64,000 nucleotides of DNA, taken from assembly GCA_046329535.1 (NCBI GenBank), contig JAXLUN010000006.1, forward strand, positions 62,001 through 126,000. The letters are read 5' to 3'. A model generated the notes under the pieces. That model saw nothing but the letters and a program-made list of their open reading frames with translations. It had not been told where the DNA came from and searched no databases. Positions 44,858 to 54,644 of the stretch are shown one piece after another. Source of the DNA: Bog-950 sp046329535 (GTDB lineage: Bacteria; Bacteroidota; Bacteroidia; Chitinophagales; LD1). Numbering within the stretch: the stretch's first letter is position 1; each line of letters begins with the position of its first letter. The translations under genes were made by a program, and so were the position numbers.

Positions 44858-45081
44858 ATGCTAGCAGATGCTGAAATTTTAACCGAGTTAGTAAAAGCAA
44901 GAATGCCTTTTGGTAAATACAAAGATTCCCTAATCTGTAATTACCCGCTTATTATAGAGTGGTTTTCGAACAAGGGGGACCAAAAGGCAGATTGAGTATG
45001 TAGCTGACTAGTATGTTTGAGATGAAAACAAATGGCTTAGACTATCTATATGGAGCCAATAAAAAAAGAACAACTTCGTAG
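44858..45081 (+). pseudogene. DUF3820-like small gene, broken by a frame change and a stop
   Basis: The first 45 codons read 'MLADAEILTELVKARMPFGK' then 'YKDSLICNYPLIIEWFSNKG', typical of the DUF3820 family. Just after, in a G run near 44973-44978, the frame is lost: the continuing 'PKGRLSM' (with a TAG in place of an expected codon at about 45001), 'LTSMFEMKTNGLDYLY' is found in another frame and ends at TAG 45079-45081. So this is either one small gene damaged by an indel and a substitution, or sequence error. The next gene's ATG follows the stop directly. Confidence 0.7.
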
Positions 45082-45558
45082 ATGAAAGCAAGTACCGTCA
45101 ATGAGTTAAAGGAAGAGTTACGTCATCGTTCAACCAAAGAACTGATTGAGTTATGCACCCGTCTGGCTCGATTTAAAAAAGAGAACAAGGAACTGCTTAC
45201 GTTTCTGTTGTTTGAAGCGGGAGATGAGCCAGGCTATATAGCTCAGGTAAAACAGGAGATAGACTTTCAATTTGGTGAAATTGAAAAGAACAACAGTATG
45301 TATTTGGTGAAGAAAAGCGTACGGAAAATTCTACGCATGGTCAACAAGTATATTCGCTATACCGGCTCTAAAGCAGCTGAGATAGAACTGGTGTTACATT
45401 ATTGCAGGGCGCTTAAAATGTCGGGCATTCGTATGGAAAACAGCGCGGCCCTAACTAAACTTTATCAGCAGCAGGTATTAAAAGCCGAGAAACTGCTATC
45501 TGCATTTCATGAAGATTTGCAGTATGATTACAGGAAGCAACTGGAATCACTTCAATAA
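45082..45558 (+). CDS. small helical protein, unknown function
   Basis: A 158-residue, charged, all-helical protein ('LKEELRHRSTKELIELCTRL', 'MVNKYIRYTGSKAAEIELVL'). No signal or membrane segment. I know similar proteins in Bacteroidota only as unnamed. It begins directly after the DUF3820-like stop (TAGATG), so it could be translationally coupled to that gene if that gene is intact. Confidence 0.7.
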   Translation: MKASTVNELKEELRHRSTKELIELCTRLARFKKENKELLTFLLFEAGDEPGYIAQVKQEIDFQFGEIEKNNSMYLVKKSVRKILRMVNKYIRYTGSKAAEIELVLHYCRALKMSGIRMENSAALTKLYQQQVLKAEKLLSAFHEDLQYDYRKQLESLQ

Positions 45559-45626
45559 GAATTTATTTGCTGAACTCATTACTTGGTTTTAATCTGCGAA
45601 AAATGTAGGTTTGAGAAAAATAATAC

Positions 45627-46028
45627 ATGGCAGATACAACTAACTCAACCGGTAAAAGAAGCATTGGAAAAACAATTTTATGGGTAATAATTCTCATTTT
45701 TTTAGTTGTCGGAACAGTGCTCTATTTCGTATTCAACTTTACTTACAGTGAAGGTACTAGGGCAGGGGTTCTTTTTAAATTTAGCCAAAGAGGATATATC
45801 TTTAAAACATATGAGGGAGAGTTGAATATAGGGGGGGTAGGAAACATTCCCAATACGGCACAAGGTAACTTAATCTGGAATTTTTCTGTCAAGGATAAGG
45901 CCTTTGCCGATACATTACACAACTATGAAGGCCGGAAAGTTTCTCTTCACTACCAAGAGAAAATAAAGAGTTTTTGGTGGCAAGGTGAAACCAACTATTT
46001 TGTAGATGGTGTTCAGGCGGTTGAATAG
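45627..46028 (+). CDS. single-pass membrane protein, unknown function
   Basis: A 133-residue protein with one membrane helix at about 14-38 and a soluble beta-rich domain behind it ('GVLFKFSQRGYIFKTYEGEL', 'VGNIPNTAQGNLIWNFSVKD'). Similar proteins in the phylum are sometimes labelled 6-phosphogluconate dehydrogenase, which this sequence does not support: there is no dinucleotide-binding fold. The function is unknown. It precedes the broken TonB receptor by 34 bases. Confidence 0.7.
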   Translation: MADTTNSTGKRSIGKTILWVIILIFLVVGTVLYFVFNFTYSEGTRAGVLFKFSQRGYIFKTYEGELNIGGVGNIPNTAQGNLIWNFSVKDKAFADTLHNYEGRKVSLHYQEKIKSFWWQGETNYFVDGVQAVE

Positions 46029-46062
46029 CCTCTTACCCTTTGTATTTATTTAAATCTTGTGG

Positions 46063-48480
46063 ATGAAAAAACTTCACTCCCTGCTATTATTTATCTATAT
46101 ACTTCCGGCTTTTGTAGTGTCTCAAAACATTACTCAAACCATACGGGGTCAGGTGTTAGATAAAGAATCTAATGCTTCATTGGATGGTGTGAACGTAGTG
46201 GTGCTGAAAGATTCAATCCTGCTAAACGGCACTGTGACAGACGAGAAGGGGTATTTTCGGATAGAAAAGATACCTGTAGGGCGTGTAGACGTTGCGTTTT
46301 CACTGGTGGGTTACAAGAAAGTTTTTATCCCGAATTTACTGCTTAGTTCTGCGAAGGAGTCTGTTTTGACCATAGAGATGGAAAGTTCTGTTGAAACGAT
46401 GAACGAAGTGGTGATAAGCGGTGCCCGCAAAGGAGAAACCATTAATGAGATGGCTGTATTAAGTGCCCGGGCGTTTTCTGTAGAAGAAACAGAGCGCTAT
46501 GCCGGCAGCAGGGGAGATCCGGCCCGGATGGCCTCTAATTTTGCCGGTGTTTCCGGTACGGATGATTCCAGAAATGACCTGGTTGTTCGTGGAAATTCAC
46601 CTTTTGGTATCATGTATCGTTTGGAAAATGTCATTATACCTAATCCGAATCACTTTGCTGTGGCAGGAGCTACAGGTGGTAGTGTTGCTATTTTAAATAA
46701 CCGAATGTTGACTACTTCCGATTTTCTTACAGGAGCATTTCCGGCTGAATATGGGAATGCCGTAGCGAAGAGAGGTCTTTGATATTCGCATGAAAAGCGG
46801 TAATAACGAGCACGAATACACCGCTCAGTTGGGCAATGTGAGGCAGTATTTGGCGAGTCCATTCAGTAAAAAGAATAAGTCATCCTACATTTTCAATGCG
46901 CTACGCTACTCTCGAGGGGCTGGTAAAGTTGGGTATTGACATAGGCACTAAGGGCTATCTAAATATGAGGATGTTCAATTGAAAGTGAATTTCTATGAAG
47001 AACGGAGACAATCTGTCGGTATTTGGTATTGGGGGGTATTCTGCAATCAATTTTATTACCGATGCCCGAATTAAGCCGAAAACATATGATATATACGCAT
47101 CTAAAGATCAGGATGAGTTTTCAGAGCAGGTCTTGGTTTGTTGGGTGTAACCTATACCCATCGAGTCAATGCCGCCAGATACTCTAAAATGCACGCATTC
47201 TACCCAATGCAACAAAAATCATTTGTTAGGGTTATACGTCACGTAGACTCCATAACGGGAAACTTTGTGGTAGATGATAAATACAGTAAGCTTGATTACT
47301 TTTTCGTTAATACCGATATACAGCCTCTTTTATGCTGTATGGCAAATCAGTTCAGAAGATTCGATGCGATATTGAATTGTTACCGATATCCTGCAGCCTG
47401 TTTTTGTAGATAATCATTACTGAGCCTGTTTTTGAGTCATCGGTTACAAATTACACATGGAAAAAAAGAATGGATACCCGCGATGGAGTCCGAAACTGTT
47501 CAGCCCTTCGCCCAATGGAAATATAGTATTAGTAGAAATTATCACACCATTGTCTGGATTGCATGCGCAGTATCTCACCCTCAATCCCAGCTGGAGTATT
47601 GAGCCGAGATTTTCTATTAAATGGCAGTTTAAACAGAATCAGTCACTGGCTTTCGGAACTGGGCTCCATTCACAAATGTTACCGGTATATCAATACTTTT
47701 TACAGGATGATAACGGACAACTATATACTAACCGCAAAGTTAGACTTTATACGAAGTTTTCATGCCGTCCTTGGGTATGATATTTTCTTCAAAAAGGATA
47801 TTCGTATCAAAGCGGAAATTTATTTCCAGCAATTGTGAAATTATCAGTCGATACTTTCTCTTCTTCTTATAATATGCTCAACGAGGGCAGCGGATTTGAC
47901 CGGTTCTTCCCAGGAAAACTAACCAACAAGGGATTAGGAAGAAACATGAGCAATGAGTTTACACTTGAAAAATTCTTTACTCATAACTGGTTTTTTATGT
48001 TCAGTGCATCGGTGTATGATTCTAAACTACAGGCCAGTGAACAAAAGAGGTAATTTTGCTGATTTTAATGGTAATTACATTTTAAACGCTCTAGGTACCA
48101 AAGAGTTTAAGTGGGGTAAAAAACGACTCAATACCATTGGTATAGGTGGCAAGATAACTTTTGGAGGTGGGCAGCGTTACACTCCTTATGATACAACTCT
48201 CTCGCAATTGCACGAAGACCCGGTGGTACAGAATGATATGCGAAACAAGTATCAGTTTAAACCTTATTTCCGGTTTGATATTAAACTCAACTACCGCTGT
48301 AATACCAAGCGATATACACACGAGGTGGGTATTGATCTGGTAAACGTTGCGCAGTACAAAAACACTTTGCGTATTCAGTATGTAAGTCCTCAGGAACCTG
48401 CCCGCGAAATTTATCAGCTTGGTTTCCTCCCTCTTTTCTATTATCGCCTCGATTTCTGGATTGGCAAGAAAAACTGGTAA
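46063..48480 (+). pseudogene. TonB-dependent receptor broken by frame changes
   Basis: The first 238 codons are intact: signal peptide, carboxypeptidase-regulatory domain (about 24-110) and the start of the plug ('SRNDLVVRGNSPFGIMYRLE'). At about 46770 the frame changes; the next stretch 'FDIRMKSGNNEHEYTAQLG' is the expected continuation. More frame changes follow through 48050, and the barrel resumes in other frames ('VGVTYTHRVNAA', 'NEFTLEKFFTHNWFFMFSAS', 'YNRCNTKRYTHEVGIDLVNV'-like) to the stop at 48480. All parts of one receptor of about 800 residues are present in order. Decay or sequence error cannot be separated here. Confidence 0.75.
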
Positions 48481-48513
48481 GCTCTTTATTCGCTAAATTT
48501 TAATCCCCTTAAC

Positions 48514-49702
48514 ATGTCGAAATACGCATCTGTTCTATTACACCGAAACAAAGCACAAGCAGTTAAGCGGTTTCATCCCTGGGTGTTTTCGGGTGCTGTA
48601 AAAAGCAAAGAAGGAAATCCTGACCAAGGCGATATTGTAGAAGTGTTTACCGAAGATGGCGAATATCTCGGTGCCGGACATTTTGGTACCGGCAGTGTAA
48701 GTGTCCGCATGTTCACGTTCGAGAAAATAACCACACTGGAAGATTTGTGGAAGAAGAAATTTCAGCAGGCGTTTGCCATGCGCAAAAACATCGGCCTGAC
48801 AGAAAGTAAAACTACCAATGCTTATCGTCTGATTAATGCCGAAGGCGATGGTATGCCCGGGCTGATTGTAGATTACTACAACGGTACGGCAGTGGTGCAG
48901 TGTCACAGCAAGGGAATGAATGCCGAGAAACATAAGTTTGTTGATATATTGAAAGAGGGCTATGGCACCCGGTTAACAGCCATCTATGATAAAAGCGCTG
49001 CTACCCTGCATCATAAACCCGAAGGTGAAGTGGCCAATCCTTTATATACTGATGGTTATTTGTATGGCAGTGGTAGTGACACCTCGGTGCTCGAAAATGA
49101 ACATCGTTTCAAAGTTGATTGGGCATTGGGTCAAAAAACTGGTTTTTTTCTTGACCAGCGTGATAACCGTCAATTACTGTCAAAATATGCTGCAGGGAAA
49201 AAAATTCTTAACACCTTCTGTTATTCAGGAGGCTTCTCCGTGTATGCTTTAAAGGCAGGTGCATCTCTCGTTCATTCAGTAGATAGTTCCGCCAAAGCCG
49301 TTGACTGGACCATCAGAATGTGAAACTGAAATGGTATCAGGTTCCCATGAGGCTTATACGGCCGATGTATTTGACTTTATGGACCAGTGCCGAACACATG
49401 ATGTAGTAATATTAGACCCTCAGCCTTCGCCAAAGGCCAATCGGCAAGACATGCAGCCATCAAAGCCTACACCCGTTTAAATGCCGCTACTTTCAAAAAA
49501 TAAAGAAAGGAGGATTGGTGTTTACTTTCAGCTGCTCACAGTGGTCAACGAAATGTTTACCATTGCGGTTACCGCTGCCGCTATTGAAAGTGAAGGCAGA
49601 AATATTCAGGTGCTACATCTGACACAGCCATTGCGACCATCCGGTAAGTATATTCAACCCTGAGGGCTTTATCTGAAAGGGTTAGTGTTGTATGCAAATT
49701 GA
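48514..49702 (+). pseudogene. class I rRNA methyltransferase (RlmI-type), broken near its 3' end
   Basis: The first 269 codons encode an intact PUA domain ('PWVFSGAVKS', residues about 1-80) and the start of a Rossmann-like SAM-methyltransferase ('KTGFFLDQRDNR', 'ILNTFCYSGGFSVYALKAGA'). After 49320 the frame changes several times, while expected motifs still appear: 'HEAYTADVFDFMDQCRTHDV', then the catalytic-loop site at 49418-49425 reads CCTCAGCC, one base short of coding Pro-Pro-Ala, and a final 'YLKGLVLYAN' ends at 49702. RlmI/RlmK-type enzymes methylate 23S rRNA and are housekeeping-type, so many losses here favour sequence error. Confidence 0.75.
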
Positions 49703-49708
49703 TTCAGC

Positions 49709-52664
49709 TTAGAAGTTAAACGAAACTACAGCGAGTAGGTTCTGAAATTTTTCTGGCTTAACACCGCGTCTTCTCTTTCTGATACTGTCTTTCTTTCCCC
49801 ACTACTGCATTTTAGTGAAGATACTCTTGGCAGCAATCAAATCACTGATAGTAAAGCGCACCACTCCTTTGCCCTTCCAGAACTTTTAGCTCAATTGAAA
49901 ATCGAGCAAAGGTCTCGGTATTCATACCAGGCAGGGTTACCCACTTTACACTTGAGGCTGCATATAAGCGCTGACCTACCTGATTATACAACAAGCGGCT
50001 AACCCCGGTACTATAGTGGGATGCACATATAATTTAACCGGAGTTGATAAGTGTAAGGGCTTTGTCCACTGCATAGGCCGAAGTTGTTCATCGCTGCTGT
50101 TATTTTTCACATTACGTAAATCAACCCGGCTGTAGATATAGAGCCAGATTAGCCACAAACACCAGGTCTTCCAGTTTCTTCAAGCAAAAATCCGTCTTTC
50201 TCACTTCCAATTCGGCACCTACTAAAAATGCTTTGTCGGCATTACTGTATACAAAAGTTTGTGTACTGCCGCTGCTGATAAAAGTTAACTCAATGGTATT
50301 GGTGAAGTTTTTATAAAACACGCACAGCATTCACACTCTGGCCTTTCCCCAAAAAACATTCATAACGCAAATCGGCAATGTGAATGAAGGTTTACCAACA
50401 GGTTTGGAACGCAATCAGATTGACATCGCGAAGGAAGTCATAGTATAGAAAGTTAGAACTTTCGCGAAACTCCGGACGGCTCATGCTCTGGCTGTATGAA
50501 GCACGCAGGTTCATGGTTTCGTTCAGCTTGTAAATTAAATTGATAGAAGGCAGCAGCGGGAAAACCATCCACCTGACTGACCTGCGGCTGAATCTGATTT
50601 ATAGGCTCAACTGCAAATAACTTTTTGCGAATAGGTAGTATCTACCACTTTAGTTACAATCAGAGGAGGCTCAGGGTCCTGAGGGATGATATCAAAGTCG
50701 ATAGCACCGGGAGCGGTCAGGTTTTGTTTAAATGATTCAAAACGGAAACCCCACACGGCTTTAAACTTTTCACTGATGTTGTTTTCCATCATCACATAAG
50801 CAGCGTGGGTGGTAGACTTTGCTGAGTAAATGTCCGTGGGAAAAACAAACGGATTCATCGTTAACTTGTTATTGTCAAAGTTGGCCGTGTTAATGATGTG
50901 GTCAATGTTCTGATCCATACTCATAGAGTCGCCAAAACCGCCCGGGTAATCAATGAATAGATTGCGTGCCTCAAATGAGCGGTTGCGTTGCTGAAAAGAG
51001 TAGCCAACAGTTACTGCCTGCTTTTGCCCCTTTATTTTAAACGGAAAGCTCAGGTCAGTAGCAGCATTGTAAACCCGCTCTCGCAACTGGCTGTAGAAAT
51101 AAGCACTCTGTTTCGGGTCAGAGCCTCCGTTAGAGAACTGGAAAAGCAAAGGGTCGGTACTTTCGTTCGGACCAAAGTTGGTAGAAGAGGAGTAGGGTTT
51201 TTCGTAAGAGTAACGGGTTGTGTGTGGCTGGTCGCGGTTAATCATCACCAGGCCGCCATTCCATTTCCAGCGAATTTCAGAAGGTCCGAAAACATGCTCC
51301 CCGGCCAGGTTGCTGCTGAAAACCTTGGCCGTGGTGTATTCCAGACTGGTGCGGTGCTGTTCGGTCGCATTGCCATAACTGATACCATCGCGCAACGTGA
51401 TGTTGTTTTCCATGTTATTGGTAAAAATGTTCTTCCAGGATATTTTGTGATTGTTCTTAATTACCAAGCTCAGGTTGCCTAACAGGGCCGAGGCAACCGA
51501 ATTGCTGTATCGCTCATCCTGATAGTCATTATCCAGTTCCGCTTCTGTACCCGACCCTTGGTATTTGGTGCGGCTTCCCTCGGTGTAGCGCAGATTGTTA
51601 GAATAAGTAAGTGCAAACACTCCACCCACCTGAATCTCTTTCTTGCGAACCGCAAAACCGGCACTCATTTGTAAACTTTGTCCGGGATAGGCCATCTTCT
51701 TTTCGCGTACCTTCCAGCTGGTGTTGGTAATTTGCTTGCCTAAAGCACGTAACGAATCGGTAGAACCGGACAGCTTCAAATCATTGAGAGCGATAATACC
51801 GGGAAAATTGCCAGGCAGGGGACGAACCTTGTTATCGAAACCCAGAAAATCGGTTTTGCTGCCTTCGTATGTTTTATAGGGTTTAAAGGCGCTGCCTTCA
51901 TTGAAACTGATACCGTACGATACGTTGAAGAAACTCTTCTCGGGAATATCGCGGGTGTTCAACTGAATTAATCCACCGGCCCATTCGCTGGGTAAATTGG
52001 GCTGACCGGTTTTCATAATGATGATGTTATCCAGAATGTTGGATGGGAAAACATCAAAAGCAAATGCCTTACGGTCAGGCTCGGTACTGGGTAGCAGGGT
52101 GTTGTTCAGCATGGCCATGTTGTACCGGTCGGCCAAACCACGGATAATGGCAAACTTACCATCCTGAATGGTAGAGCCGCTCACTCTGCGTATCACATCG
52201 CTCGAGCTTTTATCTGGCGAACGTTTCATTTCCTCCGATGAGATACCGCTTTGAATCACCGTGCTGTTTTTCTGCATCATCACAATCGCACTTTCATTAT
52301 CTTTCTTTACTACTGTGGCAGTAATTACTGCTTCTTTCAAGATAACGGCATCTTCTATCAGGGTCATATAGAGGTTGGTTACATCGTTTGCTTTTACATC
52401 CACTTCATCCTGTTTCTCCTGATAGCCGATATATTTTACCCGCACTTTATGTTTCCCTGCCGGAACTTTCGGTATCGTGAAGTTGCCATCCAGATCGGTT
52501 TGTGTGGCTAGTTCGTTGTTTTCGTCCACCACTACCGTAGAGCCCATCAGCGTTTCTCCACTTTTACCATCTACTACCTTTCCGGCCAGTACTCCGGTTT
52601 GTGCCCGGCTCAGCGAAACGGATAAAAAAGAAACGAAAAGAAGCGTGTATAATCTGTGTGTCAT
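49709..52664 (-). pseudogene. TonB-dependent receptor, 3' part broken by frame changes
   Basis: Codons 1-685 (from 52664 to 50607) are one frame: signal peptide ('LLFVSFLSVSLSRAQ'), a carboxypeptidase-regulatory domain (about 25-115), a plug ('MLNNTLLPSTEPDRKAFAFD') and most of the barrel. From about 50610 to 49709 the barrel goes on in several frames ('YKNFTNTIELTFISSG', 'VYSNADKAFLVGAELEVRK'), ending 'VVSFNF'. The receptor is of the large type with an uninterrupted plug. It is convergent with the broken methyltransferase gene with a 6-base gap, so the damaged zone spans both. Confidence 0.75.
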
Positions 52665-52829
52665 AGCTTTTGTATTTGCTGCTGCAAAGGTGCAGTGCCA
52701 ACAATAAGCTATGTTGATGTTTATGTTACGCTTGCGTTAAGAGGGTGGAAACGGAACGTTATATCCACAGGGTATCCTCATTTTTCGCGGTTGAGGCTCT
52801 TGTTAACATGCAATTAGTTCAATAGCGGT

Positions 52830-53270
52830 TCAGGCGGGTATTATCAGTTTACTCTGCCCGTAGTCTATAATCATTTTTTTGCTCAGCAGAATATCGGAAC
52901 CCAGTATGCCGTGAATCTTCGGCTTTTTGAGCGAGGCGTACGTGGAGTTTACATGGTTGAGGTCGATAGCTGAAGCCATGAATTGCTTCATGAGCAAGGC
53001 GCCAATTTTCAGGTCTTTGATTTTGCCGTAGTGCGACTCGGTAGTAGAGCTGTGTAAACCGATGGTAGATTGTTTAATGGTTTTTAAACTACGCTTACCA
53101 AAATGCTTTTCGAAAAAAGCTTTGTCTACCACACTGTGTGAGGCACCAGTATCTAACAGAAAGCGGCATCGCTTACCGTTTACCGATACATTTAAAAACA
53201 GATGATACCCGATAGCATCCAGCGCTTCAATAATCAGTTTTACTTCAATAGTTTTTTTTGTCCTGGCCAT
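52830..53270 (-). CDS. retropepsin-like aspartic protease
   Basis: A 146-residue clan AA protease. The catalytic motif 'FLLDTGASHSVV' is at about 38-49, so Asp40 is the likely catalytic residue. The second hallmark, the alpha-helix/Gly region 'HGILGSDILLSKKMIIDYGQ', is near 115-135. A single-domain retropepsin works as a dimer. No signal peptide. Substrate unknown. It sits alone between the broken receptor and mdh on the reverse strand. Confidence 0.85.
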   Translation of the reverse strand: MARTKKTIEVKLIIEALDAIGYHLFLNVSVNGKRCRFLLDTGASHSVVDKAFFEKHFGKRSLKTIKQSTIGLHSSTTESHYGKIKDLKIGALLMKQFMASAIDLNHVNSTYASLKKPKIHGILGSDILLSKKMIIDYGQSKLIIPA

Positions 53271-53280
53271 GGGGCTAAAA

Positions 53281-53315
53281 TAAAAATAGTCTTCTGCCGG
53301 CCGGCAGAAGACTAT
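53281..53315 (-). terminator. terminator of mdh
   Basis: A perfect 30-base palindrome, 15 bp per arm (53286-53300 with 53301-53315), with a T-rich tail on the reverse-strand side and 21 bases after the mdh stop. Confidence 0.85.
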
Positions 53316-53336
53316 CGGTTTCAGAGAATTTAATTT

Positions 53337-54272
53337 TTACAGCGTTAAGGTATCCAGCACACTGTTCATGCTTCTTACCGCATCGGCACTCTTGTTAAAC
53401 TCCGCCTGCTCTTCGGCATTCAGCTTATAGTCAATAATTTTCTCCCATCCGTTTTTGCCAATTACTACCGGCACACCCAGACAGATATCTTTCTGACCGT
53501 ATTCGCCTTCGAGCGATACGCAGCAGGTAAATACTTTCTTCTCATCGCGCACAATACTTTCTACCAGTGCAGCACCTGCAGCACCCGGTGCATACCAAGC
53601 CGAGGTTCCAATCAGTTTGGTCAGAGTGGCTCCGCCTATCATGGTATCGGCTGCTACTTTCTTCAGTGTTTCAGCATCCAGCAGGTTACTAACCGGGTTA
53701 CCGTTCAGCGTAGCCAAGCGCGTTAATGGAATCATGGTGGTATCGCCATGGCCGCCTACTACTACCGCGTGTAAATCGCTGGCCGAGCAGCCTAAAGCCT
53801 GAGTTAGATAATATTTAAAGCGAGAGCTATCGAGAATACCGCCCATACCAATGATGCGGTTCTTTGGCAAACCGGTGCTCTTCAGCGCTAGGTATGTCAT
53901 GGTATCCATCGGGTTGCTGATAACCACAATGATTGCATTAGGTGAATGTTTCAGAATGTTATCGGTTACGCCTTTTACAATGCCTGCGTTGGTGCCAATC
54001 AGCTCCTCGCGGGTCATACCGGGTTTGCGGGGCAGGCCCGAAGTAATGACCACTACCTCACTGCCGGCAGTTTTAGAATAATCGTTGGTAGAACCCACAA
54101 TCTTGGTATCGAAACCCAGCAGGGTGGCGGTTTGGTTCATGTCCATGGCTTTACCTTCGGCAAAACCTTCTTTAATATCGAGCAAAACCAGTTCGTGACA
54201 AAGTTCTCTGCGGGCAATGTTGTCGGCAACGGTGGCACCTACGGCTCCGGCACCTACTACGGTAATTTTCAT
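53337..54272 (-). CDS. mdh: malate dehydrogenase
   Basis: A 311-residue NAD-dependent malate dehydrogenase of the LDH-like type, interconverting malate and oxaloacetate in the TCA cycle. The ATG at 54272 places the dinucleotide-binding 'VVGAGAVGATVAD' at residues 5-17; a longer in-frame start adds 44 residues of no similarity. The catalytic region 'VVVGGHGDTTMIPL' (His near 174) and substrate arginines ('LPRKPGMTREEL', near 80-91) are intact. Arg at the substrate-specificity site fits malate rather than lactate. Confidence 0.93.
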   Translation of the reverse strand: MKITVVGAGAVGATVADNIARRELCHELVLLDIKEGFAEGKAMDMNQTATLLGFDTKIVGSTNDYSKTAGSEVVVITSGLPRKPGMTREELIGTNAGIVKGVTDNILKHSPNAIIVVISNPMDTMTYLALKSTGLPKNRIIGMGGILDSSRFKYYLTQALGCSASDLHAVVVGGHGDTTMIPLTRLATLNGNPVSNLLDAETLKKVAADTMIGGATLTKLIGTSAWYAPGAAGAALVESIVRDEKKVFTCCVSLEGEYGQKDICLGVPVVIGKNGWEKIIDYKLNAEEQAEFNKSADAVRSMNSVLDTLTL

Positions 54273-54406
54273 ATCAGTTGTTTTTAGTTGTTTTTTAAAA
54301 AGCGGTGCAAACATAGGCGAATTGACAAATTGTGCAAATGAGTTTTGTTGGCTGATTAGGGAAGTGAAGAAGGCGGGAAATTGTAAGCTGCCGGTATGGT
54401 GCAATC

Positions 54407-54432
54407 AAAAAAGCCCCTGCGTTAGCAAGGGC
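54407..54432 (-). terminator. terminator upstream of mdh, likely ending the adhesin operon
   Basis: An 8-bp stem (one G·U) around a 4-base loop with an A run at 54407-54412, that is a T run on the reverse strand. It lies 213 bases past the PorP/SprF-OmpA stop and would end that transcript before mdh. Confidence 0.6.
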
Positions 54433-54490
54433 CTATGTAGCAGAGTGAATAAGCCTGAAAGATAACCATTCATGGCGCAGGATAGGGTAG

Positions 54491-54539
54491 GGGCGGGTGC
54501 GGCTTTAGCCACCCGGGTTATCCGGGCTAAAGCCCGTCC
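54491..54539. repeat. REP-like imperfect palindrome
   Basis: GGCTTTAGCC at 54501-54510 and GGCTAAAGCC at 54525-54534 form a stem with GC-rich flanks and an inner CCGG pair. It sits in a 372-base stretch with no gene (54273-54644), which otherwise holds only hairpins. The form resembles REP-type repeats; I cannot see copies elsewhere in the window. Confidence 0.5.
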
Positions 54540-54583
54540 ATCATATCTCCTCAGCTCTGCGCAGGCAGTAAATTGCTATAATT

Positions 54584-54613
54584 ACAATGCCCGCTTAACT
54601 AAGCGGGCATTGT
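54584..54613. terminator. GC-rich hairpin after the PorP/SprF-OmpA gene
   Basis: A 14-bp perfect stem (54584-54597 with 54600-54613) around a 2-base centre, about 30 bases after the gene's stop. It lacks a clear T run, so a mRNA-stabilising or partial terminator role is as likely. Confidence 0.5.
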
Positions 54614-54644
54614 AACCTAAACCGGTAGCTAAACCTGCTGCGGC

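Noticed and set aside
45627..46028. 6-phosphogluconate dehydrogenase
   Set aside because: Such labels exist for similar small proteins, but there is a membrane helix and no NADP-binding fold.
46063..52664. A mobile-element insertion as the cause of the broken genes
   Set aside because: No transposase, terminal repeats or target duplication is visible; the genes are interrupted by scattered small frame changes only.
53337..54404. A longer malate dehydrogenase with 44 extra N-terminal residues
   Set aside because: The extension has no family similarity and the usual start 'MKITVVGAGAVG' is at 54272.
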